A DNA stretch of 64,000 nucleotides from Sarcina sp. DSM 11001 (GCF_900101015.1 NZ_FNFZ01000019.1:33932-97931); one strand, 5' to 3'. Numbered from the stretch's first letter, positions 1-9,284 are shown. A program made the numbers and translations. The notes: generated from the letters alone by a model not told the origin.

Positions 1-145
1 CAAGCGTGAGGCCGAGCTTCGTGAAGCGGTCCATGATAAGGGTAATGGTACTATTGCCTATGCCGTACCGCTTTTGGGTGGTTCTGTATCCGATGCCACC
101 CTGGCGCAATTCGATCACGCCGATGATTGTTGAGTAACTTTGCAT
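1..145 (-). CDS. istA: IstA-like transposase, N-terminal fragment (runs off window)
   Basis: An ATG at 145 is preceded by a good ribosome-binding site (AAGGAG, 152-157). The 48 visible residues begin MQSYSTIIGVIELRQGG and contain a helix-turn-helix (RYGIGNSTITLIMDRF) followed by LGL, the arrangement at the start of IS21 IstA transposases, where this helix-turn-helix binds the terminal repeats. The DDE catalytic domain and the IstB ATPase would lie to the left of the window. An unrelated helix-turn-helix transposase cannot be excluded from so short a piece. Confidence 0.6.
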   Translation of the reverse strand, partial: MQSYSTIIGVIELRQGGIGYRTTQKRYGIGNSTITLIMDRFTKLGLTL

Positions 146-204
146 TTGGTGCTCCTTTCTCAACTACAACGATGTACAGTTACATCGTTTAGTATAGAAA
201 AATC

Positions 205-295
205 GCACCGTTTATATCAGAATAAATGCACCGTTATGCTGGAATCAGAGCACCGCCCATTTCGGAATCGGCGCACCGATTGACCGGAATTTCCA
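205..295. repeat. Terminal transposase-binding repeats, 22-23 bp period
   Basis: GCACCG occurs at 205, 228, 250 and 273, spaced 23, 22 and 23 bp, and each is followed about 10 bp later by GAAT (GGAAT in the last three). IS21-family ends characteristically carry several such repeats that bind IstA. They lie between the transposase start codon and the inferred terminus at 295. Confidence 0.75.
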
Positions 296-916
296 AAGGC
301 GATAACAGGAATATTATTGGCAGGCTTTCTTGCCCTTTTCCTTGCAGGATGCGGGAGAGAATCTTCAAAGCAGTCCTGGACAGAGGATAATTCCACGGAC
401 CAATTGTACTCCGAGACTCAGGCAGACACAGAGATTTTTCTCTTCCAGATAAACGGGAGAGTATATACTGTGGATGGTGTCTATCCTGTTGACCGGTTTA
501 TTGACGAAGAGATGGAGGACGGCGGTTTTTACCGGATCACGGCAGATGTCACGATCCTCAATGGAGGGGTAGCGGGATACTATAATTTCCCGCAGATCGA
601 CCAGGTGAAGGAGTGTGTACCTGTCTCCTGGTCTGATCTGAATCTGCCTGCGGTTACAGAAAAGCAATATGGCCTTGTTCTGACCGGAGATTATGGGGAT
701 GGAGATGTCTTTCTCCGCGAATCCGGGATGAAAGCGGTCTGGAAAGACGGAGACTGGATCTGGCAGTACAGCAAAGAAACAGACAGGGATGACGGAACGC
801 GGATCTGTCTGCGGGAAGGAGTGACGGAAGAAACTGCCGAAAAGGGAATTTCTGAAGGTATCCTGTCCTGTGAAGATTATTTCGTAATACCCTCGCCTGA
901 CAAACAGGTAAAATGA
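296..916 (+). pseudogene. Lipoprotein gene beheaded by the IS21-like element
   Basis: The open frame directly right of the IS terminus reads KAITGILLAGFLALFLAGC, the hydrophobic core and lipobox (LAGC) of a lipoprotein signal peptide, but the native initiator and basic N-region are missing. Only a TTG at 317, inside the hydrophobic core and without a ribosome-binding site, could start translation. The mature part (about 185 residues) is acidic, has no recognised domain, and contains a repeated aromatic pattern suggesting a beta-rich secreted protein. It was probably an intact membrane-anchored lipoprotein before insertion. Whether any product is made is unknown. It converges with the yihY gene, ending four bases before that gene's stop. 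Confidence 0.7.
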
Positions 917-919
917 AAA

Positions 920-1807
920 TCATGTCTTACATTCCATGGATACCTGTACCTGCAGAGCCCTGTTCAGGGATGCCCCTAAAAACAAAATGGCAATGATAAA
1001 TTTAAGCCACATAGCTGATAAAAAGACAGCGGCAAATGTTCCATAGACAGAAGAGTATTTCCAGAAACGTCTGATAAAATAGCTGAAAGCATTTGTAAAA
1101 AGGATCCACAAAACAGAGGTAAAAATGGATCCCGGCAGCTGATTCTTCATTTTCCGCCGGCCTGCCGGCAGGAAAGTATAGGTCAGGACGATAACGAGAA
1201 TAGTGATCGCAAGAGTGACGATCCCGCTGACCCTGAGGATCCTGTTGATCTGCACCGCCACCTTCGGCATGGATAATTCTGTAAAAATAAAAGTGATGGC
1301 ATTGGAGATGGAGGAGCGGAGGACCTGGAAAAGCAGCATGGAAGGAATAAGCAGAGTGAAAATAATAGTGTACAATATAGCTTTTGGCCTCTGCTTCAAA
1401 ATGATCTGCTGCGTATGGTTTATCTTTTCCAATCCGGACATCATCGCAAATACTCCGTGAGAACCGGACCATAGAGAGGTCAACGCAAACAGATAAGCAG
1501 CAATCTGTTTGGACTGGTGGTTCAAATTTACAATGATGTTCAGAAGAGTTCCCCTGATCTGAGGGATATCCGGCATCATCCTGTATAAAAAACTGCTGAC
1601 ATCTTCAACAGAAAACCAGGGAAGCATATTGATCAGTGAAATGATCATCATCAGGAAGGGTACGAGAGACATCAATAAGTAAAAAGTTGCATTTCCCGAA
1701 TAAATGGACATTTCATGCTTCGAATAAACTTCTGCCGTTCTGCTGATGGTATGGATAATAATGTGCAGAGCACGTTTTATTTTTTTCTTTATATTATTAA
1801 ATTCCAT
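920..1807 (-). CDS. yihY: YihY/BrkB family inner-membrane protein
   Basis: A 295-residue polytopic protein with about six membrane segments and the family hallmarks SGNATFYLLMSLVPF near residue 37 and SVYGTFAAVFLSAMWLKF near residue 255. The YihY/BrkB family (once called RNase BN in error) has no firmly established biochemical activity. ATG at 1807 is preceded by AAGGGAC. The N-terminus is strongly basic, as expected for a cytoplasmic tail. It lies downstream of mnmG on the same strand but is separated by 440 bp containing parS, so it is probably transcribed independently. Confidence 0.9.
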   Translation of the reverse strand: MEFNNIKKKIKRALHIIIHTISRTAEVYSKHEMSIYSGNATFYLLMSLVPFLMMIISLINMLPWFSVEDVSSFLYRMMPDIPQIRGTLLNIIVNLNHQSKQIAAYLFALTSLWSGSHGVFAMMSGLEKINHTQQIILKQRPKAILYTIIFTLLIPSMLLFQVLRSSISNAITFIFTELSMPKVAVQINRILRVSGIVTLAITILVIVLTYTFLPAGRRKMKNQLPGSIFTSVLWILFTNAFSYFIRRFWKYSSVYGTFAAVFLSAMWLKFIIAILFLGASLNRALQVQVSMECKT

Positions 1808-2247
1808 CGCATTGTCCCTTGTTTGTCTGTTCCATGGTCATTCTCAGATCAGAATAGATCAGAGTATTGCCATGAAACAATTCGTCAGGCGATTCCAATG
1901 CACTTCAACAATGAAAGCATTGTTGAAGCCTTAACGCCGTTCGAACCGGGTTTTCGCAAAAAGACACGCGAAAACAAACGTCCTTATCTCAAATCCTGTC
2001 AACGAGTGACTTGTAAAAATGTTTCACGTGAAACATTTTACCCTATATTCCACATGTTTCACAGTTTCTTACCATCCCGGTTTATTTCTTTCCTGGTTTT
2101 TTCCTTCTTTCTTTCCTGATTTTTTTCTGGTTTCTTCCTTCCTGTCTGTTTAATTTTTCATCGCAATACTCGTGACTTCAGTCGAAGGATAAGTGCGTAA
2201 AAAGGGAAACTTGCTCCATCGCGCAATACCCGTGAGCGAGTATTGAA
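1808..2247. other. Intergenic region with parS and a dispersed repeat, where rsmG-parAB is usually found
   Basis: No gene is visible in these 440 bp. They hold a GC-rich hairpin-like stretch at 1945-1980 that resembles the tail of the dispersed repeat at 25.0 kb, the parS site at 2020-2035, a pyrimidine-rich tract (2040-2155) and a full copy of the dispersed repeat (2160-2248). In most Bacillota this position downstream of mnmG is occupied by rsmG, (noc), parA and parB; none is present here. Confidence 0.7.
2020..2035. promoter_or_regulatory. parS: parS centromere site (ParB/Spo0J binding)
   Basis: TGTTTCACGTGAAACA is a perfect 16-bp palindrome identical to the consensus parS recognised by ParB/Spo0J. 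It lies about 8 kb left of dnaA, inside the origin-proximal zone where parS sites concentrate. ParB must be encoded elsewhere, since no parB gene is in the window. Confidence 0.95.
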
Positions 2248-2248
2248 T
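2160..2248 (+). repeat. Dispersed two-hairpin intergenic repeat, copy 1
   Basis: Contains TCGCAATACTCGTGACTTC..AGTCG, then a spacer, then CATCGCGCAATACCCGTGAGCGAGTATTGAAT. The elements match the consensus shared with copies at 5.9, 24.1, 25.1, 27.0, 31.0, 34.1 and 48.0 kb. Its right end touches the mnmG stop codon. Confidence 0.75.
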
Positions 2249-4275
2249 TATCCGTGAAACCTTCCCCTGTTTTTTTCCAGGTAGATCAAAAGAACTGTGA
2301 CATCTGCAGGTGTGACTCCCGAGATCCGGGAAGCCTGTCCGATCGAAGAAGGAAGGAACTCTTTGAGTTTCTGCCTGGCTTCGTTTCTGAGAGATCCCAC
2401 ATCGTCATAATCGATCCCGGAGGGAATTTTTTTCTGTTCCAGCTTTTCGAATTGCAGTACCTGTTTTTTCTGTCGGTCGATATAGCCTTCGTAGCGGATA
2501 TTGATTTCCACCTGGCTGGTAATGTCCTGTGTGAGCTTCGGCCTGTCAGGATCCAGCGGGGCGATTTTTTCATAAGAGAGCTCAGGACGGCAGATCAGCT
2601 CAGCCAGGGTACAGGCTGTCTTGAGTTCGGCCGAATTGAGAGAGCGGAGGATCTGCTGATTGGAAGCAGCTGCCCCGATCCTGATCTTTTTCAATCGCTC
2701 AATCTCTTCTGTTATTTTCTGCTCCTTATAGCAGACATAATCATATTGGTCCTGCGTGATCAGGCCTTCCTGATAGCCATATTTACGAAGTCTCAGATCG
2801 GCATTGTCCTGTCTGAGCAATAGACGATATTCCGCGCGCGAAGTCATCATCCTGTAGGGTTCCCGATTATCTTTCGTGACCAGGTCGTCGATCAGGACTC
2901 CTATATAGGCCTCAGATCGTTTCAGGATGAGGGGCTCCCTGCCGCGGATCTTATTGGCCGCGTTGATCCCCGCGATAAGCCCCTGGGCTGCAGCCTCTTC
3001 ATATCCGCTGCTTCCGTTGAACTGCCCGGCGCAGAAAAGGCCGTCCACAGCCCTGGTCTCCAGAGAAAGCCTGAGCTGGTTCGCGTTGATACAGTCATAT
3101 TCGATGGCATAGGCATTTTTGACTATCACACAGTTTTCCAGTCCGGGAACAGTACGGTACATTCTCTGCTGGACATCATCGGGCATGGACGAGGACATAC
3201 CATCCACATAAACCTCGTTTGTCGATCTTCCCTCCGGCTCAATAAAAACATGATGGCGGCCCTTGTCGCTGAATTTGACGACCTTATCTTCGATGGAAGG
3301 GCAGTACCTGGGACCGGTTCCTTCTATAATGCCGGCGTAGATCGGAGACCTGTCAAGGTTCTCGCGGATGATCTCATGCGTCTCTTCATTAGTATAGGTC
3401 AGCCAGCAGGGAACCTGCTCGATCTGAACATCGGCAGGATCCGTCGAATAGGAAAAAGGGACGACTACCGGGTCTCCGGGCTGGATCTTCATTTTGGAAT
3501 AATCCAGAGTCCTGCCGTCCATCCTGGCCGGCGTCCCGGTCTTGAACCTTCTCAGAGGAATACCCAGCCTGTTCATGGAATCCTTGAGCCAGGTGGACCG
3601 CTGCATACCGCCGGGGCCGGTCTCTGTAATGGATTCACCCACCAGACAGCGCGCGTTCAGATAAGTACCGGTACAGATGATCACAGCCTTGCAGCTGTAA
3701 ACTGTCCCGGTATGGATCCTGACTCCCGCGACCCGTTTTTTGTTCAACGCAATATCATTATTACTGCTGTCATTATTACTTTTTTTATCACTGTTTAAAT
3801 CACTGTGAGAAACATCTCCGCCAACATTTATACCTGTAGATTTCCGGTCCTGCTCAGTACCGGAAATCTCCTCCAGATCGAACTGGGTCAGAATATCCGT
3901 TACCTCCGCCTGACGGATCGTGAGGTTTTCCTGATTTTCCAGAACCTGGCGCATGACTTTGGAATACTCCGCCTTGTCCGCCTGTGTCCTTAGGGAATGT
4001 ACAGCAGGTCCTTTGGAAATGTTGAGCATCTTGGACTGGATAAAAGTCTTGTCGATATTTTTCGCCATTTCTCCGCCCAGAGCGTCGATCTCCCTGACCA
4101 GATGTCCCTTGGAGGAACCTCCAATATGAGGATTACAGGGCATCATGGCAATGCTGTCCACATTCATGGTAAAGATGACCGTGCGCAGTCCCAGACGGCT
4201 GCAGGCGAGTGCAGCTTCGCAGCCTGCATGACCGGCTCCGATCACGCATACATCTGTTTCAATAGTGTATTTCAT
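2248..4275 (-). CDS. mnmG: tRNA uridine-5-carboxymethylaminomethyl modification enzyme MnmG
   Basis: FAD-binding subunit of the MnmE-MnmG complex that installs the (carboxymethyl)aminomethyl group on U34 of certain tRNAs. The dinucleotide-binding motif [12 protein letters not shown] is at residues 11-22 and the conserved [15 protein letters not shown] at 46-60. The start was set at 4275 (MKYTIETDV), where family homology begins; the frame is open further upstream but that part resembles nothing in the family. The 675-residue length exceeds the usual 620-640 because of a hydrophilic Asn/Ser/Asp/Lys-rich insertion at about residues 133-180 between conserved strands. It follows mnmE by 73 bp and the two are probably co-transcribed. 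Confidence 0.96.
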   Translation of the reverse strand: MKYTIETDVCVIGAGHAGCEAALACSRLGLRTVIFTMNVDSIAMMPCNPHIGGSSKGHLVREIDALGGEMAKNIDKTFIQSKMLNISKGPAVHSLRTQADKAEYSKVMRQVLENQENLTIRQAEVTDILTQFDLEEISGTEQDRKSTGINVGGDVSHSDLNSDKKSNNDSSNNDIALNKKRVAGVRIHTGTVYSCKAVIICTGTYLNARCLVGESITETGPGGMQRSTWLKDSMNRLGIPLRRFKTGTPARMDGRTLDYSKMKIQPGDPVVVPFSYSTDPADVQIEQVPCWLTYTNEETHEIIRENLDRSPIYAGIIEGTGPRYCPSIEDKVVKFSDKGRHHVFIEPEGRSTNEVYVDGMSSSMPDDVQQRMYRTVPGLENCVIVKNAYAIEYDCINANQLRLSLETRAVDGLFCAGQFNGSSGYEEAAAQGLIAGINAANKIRGREPLILKRSEAYIGVLIDDLVTKDNREPYRMMTSRAEYRLLLRQDNADLRLRKYGYQEGLITQDQYDYVCYKEQKITEEIERLKKIRIGAAASNQQILRSLNSAELKTACTLAELICRPELSYEKIAPLDPDRPKLTQDITSQVEINIRYEGYIDRQKKQVLQFEKLEQKKIPSGIDYDDVGSLRNEARQKLKEFLPSSIGQASRISGVTPADVTVLLIYLEKNRGRFHG

Positions 4276-4348
4276 AAAGTCTTTTTTCTTTCTCAGGATA
4301 AACTGTAAATAGAGGTCTGACGGCCGGCTGTCAACGCTTTCTGGTCCG

Positions 4349-5839
4349 CTATTTTCCCATGCAGAATCTTGAAAATATCTCTTCGACGAGGTCGTCTTCC
4401 ACGGCTTCTCCAACGATCTTTCCCAGGCTTGTGTAAGCATTCATGAGGTCTATGGCAAAAAAGTCCTCGCTCATCCCCAGCCGGATACTGTCAAGGACAA
4501 GGGAGACGGACCGGCAGGCTTCTCTTACTTCCTCTCTGTGCCTGGTGTTCGTGAGAAGTACCTCATTCTGATGAATAAGTTCTCCCATATGATACATCTT
4601 TTCAATGATATGTCCAAGTTCTTCAGCGCCTTCGCCGGTCTTGAGGGAGCAGGAGAGTACGGCGTCCGCTTCTCCGAAAAATTCCCGGACAGACTTCTCA
4701 TCGGTCACAGGAGGAAGATCACTTTTGTTTAAGAGAAGGATGCATTTACGGACTGCGGGAAGTTCATTTTTCCATTGTTTCAGCAGCAGGGATATGGACT
4801 TGTCTTCGGGAGTGATTCCTTCCGATGCGTCGATCAGATACAGGACGAGTTCTGACTGTCCGATCGCCGATTTGGCCCTTTCGATCCCGATTTTTTCTAC
4901 CCTGTCCTGTGTCTCGTGGATCCCGGCTGTATCCGTGAGCCTGAGCTGGATCCCTCTGACGCGTACGCTCTCCTGGAGGGTATCCCGGGTCGTCCCGGCA
5001 ATCTCAGTCACGATCGCCCTTTCTGTCCCCGCCAGGTAATTGAGCAGGGATGACTTTCCCGCATTGGGCCGGCCGATAATAGCCGTCCGGATCCCTTCTT
5101 TAAGGATCGCCCCCTGTTCTCCTGTTTCCAGAAGATCCTTCATTTCTCCGAGCAGCTTAGTACAGATCTCTTCGAGATGCTGTGGATAACCATCCAGAGA
5201 GTAGCTGTCGGGGTCATCGAGGGCGGATTCTATAAAAGCCATTTCATACAGGATCATTGAGCGGAATTCCCTGATCTTTTCAGAGACACTCCCCTCCAGC
5301 TGGGCCAGGGCGGATCTGCGTGCGAATTCATTCTGGGAAGAGATCAGATCCATGACAGCTTCCGCCCTGGACAGGTCGATTCTTCCTCCCAGGAAAGCCC
5401 GCTTTGTAAACTCACCGGGTTCCGCCAGACGGGCACCGGCCTTAAGGACCAGATCAAGTATTCTACCCATCAGATAAGTCCCGCCATGGGTATTGATCTC
5501 AACCGTATCCTCTGTGGTATAGCTGCGGGGCGCGCGGAAAACACTGACCATGACTTCATCGATCCTGCTGCCTTCCTCATCCACGACATAACCGAACACG
5601 ATCGTATTGGAAGCGTGTGTCTCAAGGTCGTGCATGCCTTTTGCGTTCGTGCAGATCCCGGTACAGATCCTGATCGCATCCGGTCCGCTGACGCGGATGA
5701 TCCCGATTCCGGCATCCGACATAGCAGTGGCCGAAGCCGCTATCGTATCATTTCCTGACCCATCAGATTCTGTAAGATCATGACCTGAATAATCATAACC
5801 TGCAGGGTCGATTCCTGTAAGTTGATCAGATACAGTCAT
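4349..5839 (-). CDS. mnmE: tRNA modification GTPase MnmE (TrmE)
   Basis: GTPase partner of MnmG in tRNA wobble-uridine modification. The order is an N-terminal tetrahydrofolate-binding domain, a helical domain with an inserted G domain (P-loop GRPNAGKSS at 256-264, DTAG switch, NKSD specificity motif) and the invariant C-terminal FCMGK whose cysteine is required for activity. ATG at 5839 follows GGGAGG at the right distance. The protein is 496 residues because about 30 acidic, Gly/Ser-rich residues precede the usual first conserved block (DTIAA). A strong terminator separates it from jag upstream, so mnmE-mnmG may have its own promoter in the gap at 5840-5965. Confidence 0.96.
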   Translation of the reverse strand: MTVSDQLTGIDPAGYDYSGHDLTESDGSGNDTIAASATAMSDAGIGIIRVSGPDAIRICTGICTNAKGMHDLETHASNTIVFGYVVDEEGSRIDEVMVSVFRAPRSYTTEDTVEINTHGGTYLMGRILDLVLKAGARLAEPGEFTKRAFLGGRIDLSRAEAVMDLISSQNEFARRSALAQLEGSVSEKIREFRSMILYEMAFIESALDDPDSYSLDGYPQHLEEICTKLLGEMKDLLETGEQGAILKEGIRTAIIGRPNAGKSSLLNYLAGTERAIVTEIAGTTRDTLQESVRVRGIQLRLTDTAGIHETQDRVEKIGIERAKSAIGQSELVLYLIDASEGITPEDKSISLLLKQWKNELPAVRKCILLLNKSDLPPVTDEKSVREFFGEADAVLSCSLKTGEGAEELGHIIEKMYHMGELIHQNEVLLTNTRHREEVREACRSVSLVLDSIRLGMSEDFFAIDLMNAYTSLGKIVGEAVEDDLVEEIFSRFCMGK

Positions 5840-5876
5840 GGGAACCTCCCTTAAAAAAAATAAGAAAATCAAAATT

Positions 5877-5922
5877 TCAAGACTTGCTCACGGGTATTGC
5901 GCAATGAAGAATAAACTATAAA
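5877..5922 (-). repeat. Dispersed intergenic repeat, copy 2 (partial)
   Basis: On the minus strand this reads CTTCATTGCGCAATACCCGT followed by GAGCAAGTCTTGAAA. It keeps the leading conserved block and the end of the second hairpin but lacks the middle, and lies in the mnmE leader. Confidence 0.7.
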
Positions 5923-5965
5923 AATATAAAACTATAAATCCTGAGATCTGTAAATCCCTGATTCA

Positions 5966-6004
5966 GAAAAAAAACTGCCGCTTCAGTGTTCCTGAGGCGG
6001 CAGT
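5966..6004 (-). terminator. Rho-independent terminator after jag
   Basis: On the minus strand ACTGCCGCCTCAG, a 5-nt loop, CTGAAGCGGCAGT (one G-U pair), followed by eight T. It ends the rpmH-rnpA-yidD-yidC-jag transcript. Confidence 0.9.
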
Positions 6005-6030
6005 ATGAATAATTTTATTCTGACCAGGTT

Positions 6031-7242
6031 TTACCTGTTGTCCTTCATGGTGACGATGACTTTTCTGTAAGGTTCTTCCCCCTGGCTGTAGGTCGTCACA
6101 TAGCGGTCTGACTGCAGAGCCGAGTGGATGATCCTTCTCTCATAAGGATTCATGGGTTCGAGTGCCACGCTGGCTCTGTTACGCTTGACCTTGGAAGCGA
6201 TATTCTTCGCAAGGTTCTCCAGTGTTTTTTTGCGGCGCTCGCGATAGTTTTCCGTATCTGCCTTGACATGGATATATCCGTCGATCCCTTTGTTGACCAC
6301 CAGGGAGACAAGATACTGAAGGGAATCCAGAGTCTGTCCTCTCTTGCCGATCAGGACTCCCATGTTATCCCCCTTCATGTCTATGTTCAGGATAGCCGAT
6401 TCCCTGTCATAGGTACTGCTGATCTCGGCTTCCAGATCCATGGCATGAAAAACGTCGGTCAGAAATACAGAGGCGCGCTGTTTGATCTCTTCGATCTGCT
6501 CATCTGTAAGGACAGGAGCAGCGCTTCTCTTTTTAGGTGCTGAGAAAGTCTCGGCATCCGCTCTGCCCTGCTCGGGAGCCTGGACATTTCTGCCTTCATC
6601 CTCTTTATCCGCAAAACGGCGGTGTCTGCGGGAACCTCTTCCCCTCTCTCGAAAACCTTTTTCCTGGTTTTTTTCTGAAAAGCTCTTTTTCCCGCTCTTT
6701 TTTGCAGGAGCTGTATATTCAGAGGACTCTTCCTTCTGGACAGAAGCAGCTGTCTGTGCCTGACTGTCTTCGGAGACAGGTTTCTTTTCTTCCGCCTGTT
6801 TTTCTACAGCAGAACCGGCTTTCTTTTCATTCTTCTGTTCGTATTTCTTTTCAGCCTTCTTTTCGGTCTTTTTTTCAAAATCCCTGGCTAAAGAGCGGTT
6901 CTCATTTTTTGCTGATTCTTTTTTATTCTGTGCAGCAGCTTCTTTACCGGCGTCTGCGGATGCTTCCTTCTTTACAGGCTCCTGTGCTTTCTTCTTTTCC
7001 TTTTTTCCTTTGAGGACATCATTGATGATCGCACTGGTATCGATCTCCGTGCTCTCTTCCATTCCCTTGCGGATACGGGCGCGGATCCTGGCCGCTCTTG
7101 CCCCGATCCCCAGAAAACCGGTCTTACCCTGGTCGATCACCTCATATTCAAGGCGCTCACTGGGAACTCCCAGCTTCTGGCAGGCAGCTGTGATGGCTTC
7201 GGCAACTGTCCTCTCCGATATTTCAATATATTCCTGAGACAT
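6031..7242 (-). CDS. jag: RNA-binding protein Jag/KhpB (SpoIIIJ-associated)
   Basis: The N-terminal Jag_N domain (residues 1-55, with KTGFLGIGARAARI), a long Lys/Glu/Ala-rich low-complexity linker (about 60-245), then KH and R3H RNA-binding domains (about 250-400; GVLIGKRGQTLDSLQYL is the KH GxxG loop). The family binds RNA with KhpA and is linked to cell elongation and division in Gram-positives. The start at 7242 (MSQEYIEIS) follows AGAGAGGA and fits the family; the frame extends a few codons further. At 403 residues it is longer than the 200-300 typical, wholly through the linker. It lies 33 bp after yidC. Confidence 0.93.
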   Translation of the reverse strand: MSQEYIEISERTVAEAITAACQKLGVPSERLEYEVIDQGKTGFLGIGARAARIRARIRKGMEESTEIDTSAIINDVLKGKKEKKKAQEPVKKEASADAGKEAAAQNKKESAKNENRSLARDFEKKTEKKAEKKYEQKNEKKAGSAVEKQAEEKKPVSEDSQAQTAASVQKEESSEYTAPAKKSGKKSFSEKNQEKGFRERGRGSRRHRRFADKEDEGRNVQAPEQGRADAETFSAPKKRSAAPVLTDEQIEEIKQRASVFLTDVFHAMDLEAEISSTYDRESAILNIDMKGDNMGVLIGKRGQTLDSLQYLVSLVVNKGIDGYIHVKADTENYRERRKKTLENLAKNIASKVKRNRASVALEPMNPYERRIIHSALQSDRYVTTYSQGEEPYRKVIVTMKDNR

Positions 7243-7275
7243 ATTTATCCTCTCTGCACTCTCGTACATTGTCTA

Positions 7276-8601
7276 TTATGAATCCTGACTGTCTCCCTCA
7301 TTGAATCTTCTGACCATGTCAGCATTATAGGAAAGGGAATCCTTTTTATATTTTCTTCCCTTCCTGGACTGATTCATTTCTTCAATCCTGCTTTCCTCAG
7401 CCGGGCTGAGCTTTGTGATCAGGCGGTTGTTTCTGTTGCTTCCAACCCTCCTGGTCGCACCTGCGTCAGACCTTGAAGAACCGGAGGCTTCGGAAGCTTC
7501 CTGTGCCTTTTCTCTTCTCTTTTCTGCCTTGGCTTTTGCCTTCTCCGCATTCTTTTCGATCATCTCATCGATATTCATCTTATCGATGTGCTTATTGATG
7601 AAAATCTGCTGGACGATACGGACGACAGCACCGATGATCCAGTACAGTCCCATACCGCTGGGAAGGGAAAAACAGAAAACCGCTGACATCGCAGGCATCA
7701 TGATGTTCATGGTCTTCATGGTTGAAGCAGTCTGGTCATTGGAATCCGTAGTGGCCTGGGGCATCAGCTTGACATTGAGCCACTGGGTAAAAGCAGCCAG
7801 AAACGGAATGATCAGGGCGATGACGATCATGATCCCGCCCCTCGACATGATCGTGGAGGGAGACTCCGCGATGTTGATTCCCAGAAAGTTATTGTACTGG
7901 TTGAGCCTGGTAGCCGTAGCTGTGATATCTTCACTCAGGGAAGAAACCTTCTCCCCCAGCTTTGTCCAGTCGGCAGTCTGGAATTTATTAAGGACATCAA
8001 TGAATGTATTCTTAATATAAGTTACATCCCCGTCTGTGAAAGCCTGGTTTGTAAACCTCTTTGCAAACATGGAGATGCCGGAAAAAATGTATTTTCCCTC
8101 CGCATCCTGTTCGATCAGGATCTTTCCTGCGGGATCAAGCTTGTACAGATTGTCCACCAGAGGGAAGAAGGCATCCTTGACCAGGGGAAGATAAGCGGGA
8201 ACATTATAGAAAACACGGTACAGGGCCAGCAGAATAGGCATCTGGATCAGAAGCTGCACGCAGCTGCCGGTCGCGGAAACTCCATATTTTTCATAGACCT
8301 GCTTGATTTCTTCCTGCTGCGCCGCAACAGAAGCATTGTCCGTTCTTCCTTTATATTTTTTTTGAATCTTGTTGATCTCAGGCTGCATTTTCCTCTGAAG
8401 TTTGGAAAACTTCTGCTGACGGATCGTCAGAGGAAGCATGCACATGTAGATCAGAATCGTCATGATAATGATGGCAAGCCCGATATTCGGCAGTCCGATC
8501 CTTCCCAGAATATAAAAAATTCCGTTCATGATGTAGCCGATCAGTTCAGCGACCGGACCGATGATGAATGTCGTGCTTTTTGTCAATAGTATGGGAGCCA
8601 A
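7276..8601 (-). CDS. yidC: Membrane protein insertase YidC (SpoIIIJ/OxaA)
   Basis: Inserts and folds membrane proteins with and without Sec. The conserved membrane segments are visible: the first after MAPILLTK, one at NIGLAIIIMTILIYM, the cytoplasmic hairpin with charged KLQRKMQPEINKIQKKY, and PILLALYRVFYN, then three C-terminal segments ending QIFINKHID. The C-terminal tail is highly basic, as needed for ribosome contact. The AGGAGG at 8607-8612 is placed to use a TTG at 8601 as start; an upstream in-frame TTG (8622) would put that ribosome-binding site inside the gene. A long periplasmic loop, about 90 residues, follows the fourth conserved block. Confidence 0.93.
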   Translation of the reverse strand: MAPILLTKSTTFIIGPVAELIGYIMNGIFYILGRIGLPNIGLAIIIMTILIYMCMLPLTIRQQKFSKLQRKMQPEINKIQKKYKGRTDNASVAAQQEEIKQVYEKYGVSATGSCVQLLIQMPILLALYRVFYNVPAYLPLVKDAFFPLVDNLYKLDPAGKILIEQDAEGKYIFSGISMFAKRFTNQAFTDGDVTYIKNTFIDVLNKFQTADWTKLGEKVSSLSEDITATATRLNQYNNFLGINIAESPSTIMSRGGIMIVIALIIPFLAAFTQWLNVKLMPQATTDSNDQTASTMKTMNIMMPAMSAVFCFSLPSGMGLYWIIGAVVRIVQQIFINKHIDKMNIDEMIEKNAEKAKAKAEKRREKAQEASEASGSSRSDAGATRRVGSNRNNRLITKLSPAEESRIEEMNQSRKGRKYKKDSLSYNADMVRRFNEGDSQDS

Positions 8602-8620
8602 TGAAATCCTCCTTATAGTC

Positions 8621-8732
8621 AATCAGGAATTTAGTTGATCAGAAATCCTGTTGATCAGAAATCCAGTCAACCAGAAATCAGTCCATACAGAAATCCAGTC
8701 AATCCGTAAATCCGGTCAATAAGAAATTACGG
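8621..8732. repeat. Tandem array, seven degenerate 16-bp units
   Basis: The block CAGAAATCC(A/T)GTCAAT recurs with exact 16-bp spacing, anchored at 8624, 8640, 8656, 8672, 8688, 8704 and 8720. The array fills the gap between the yidD stop and the yidC ribosome-binding site, so it is transcribed in the operon. Confidence 0.85.
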
Positions 8733-8939
8733 GACCGGATCATATCCCCCGCTGGAAAAAGGGTTGCATCTCATGATCCTCCAGGCAGCGAGAGCTCCCC
8801 CTTTCACAGGACCGTATTTTTCTATCGCCTCCAGCCCGTACTGAGAGCAGGTAGGGATATACGGACACCTTGTATGTTTCAGGGGAGACAGATACTTCTG
8901 ATACATCCTGATTGATTTAATCATTGCTTTTTTTATCAT
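8727..8939 (-). CDS. yidD: Membrane protein insertion efficiency factor YidD
   Basis: A 70-residue protein matching YidD along its length: IRMYQKYLSPL, the cysteine-containing CPYIPTCSQYGLEAI and the end GALAAWRIMRCNPFSSGGYDPVP. YidD assists insertion of membrane proteins and almost always sits between rnpA and yidC, as here. The ribosome-binding site is weak, and the gene starts nine bases after the rnpA stop, suggesting translational coupling. Confidence 0.96.
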   Translation of the reverse strand: MIKKAMIKSIRMYQKYLSPLKHTRCPYIPTCSQYGLEAIEKYGPVKGGALAAWRIMRCNPFSSGGYDPVP

Positions 8940-8948
8940 TTTTCTAAA

Positions 8949-9284
8949 TCAGAGTCTGTTTTCCATGATGCCGGCTTTTTTTGCCAGCTGCAAAAGCGAA
9001 CCTTCCATCTCGGAGTATTTGATTCCTTTTGCCCGGACACGGGCGATGAATACAATGTCATTTCCTGTACTAAACTTGTGTCCGTGCAGCCGGCAGACCT
9101 CCCTGATCAAACGGGTGGTCCGGTGGCGGACGACGCTGTTCCCCACCTTCTTGCTGACGGAAATCCCGATCCTGTTTTTTCCCAGTTCATTGCCGCACAC
9201 ATAAATGACCAGGTACCTGTTCACAAAGGATCTTCCTTCCGAATAGCATTTTTTAAAATCTGTGTTTTTTTTCAGAGATTCCAT
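8949..9284 (-). CDS. rnpA: Ribonuclease P protein component
   Basis: Protein subunit of RNase P, which matures the 5' ends of tRNAs. Family features are LKKNTDFKKCYSEG at the start, RIGISVSKKVGNSVVRHRTTRLIRE (the RNR-type RNA-binding helix) and the basic composition. ATG at 9284 (MESLKKN) fits the family; a TTG at 9305 would add seven residues and cannot be excluded, since neither has a strong ribosome-binding site. It is preceded by rpmH with an intervening hairpin that may lower its expression relative to L34. Confidence 0.95.
   Translation of the reverse strand: MESLKKNTDFKKCYSEGRSFVNRYLVIYVCGNELGKNRIGISVSKKVGNSVVRHRTTRLIREVCRLHGHKFSTGNDIVFIARVRAKGIKYSEMEGSLLQLAKKAGIMENRL

Larger units (their letters stand above)
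1..295 (-). mobile_element. End of an IS21-like insertion sequence
   Basis: The segment holds the 5' end of a transposase gene reading leftward out of the window, preceded by an array of terminal repeats. Reading inward from position 295 on the minus strand the element begins 5'-TGGAAATTCC, which fits the TG...CA termini of the IS21 family. The DNA from 296 onward reads straight into a lipoprotein signal peptide, so 295/296 is taken as the insertion junction. Family assignment is inference from the transposase N-terminus and the multiple terminal repeats; the rest of the element lies outside the window. Confidence 0.7.

Noticed and set aside
2048..2062. Second parS-like site (ATGTTTCACAGTTTC) close to parS
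   Set aside because: Only one half of the palindrome matches; not a ParB consensus.
2248..4440. MnmG as a 730-residue protein starting at 4440
   Set aside because: The first 55 residues do not resemble the family and overlap the mnmE 3' end; MKYTIETDV at 4275 is the family start.
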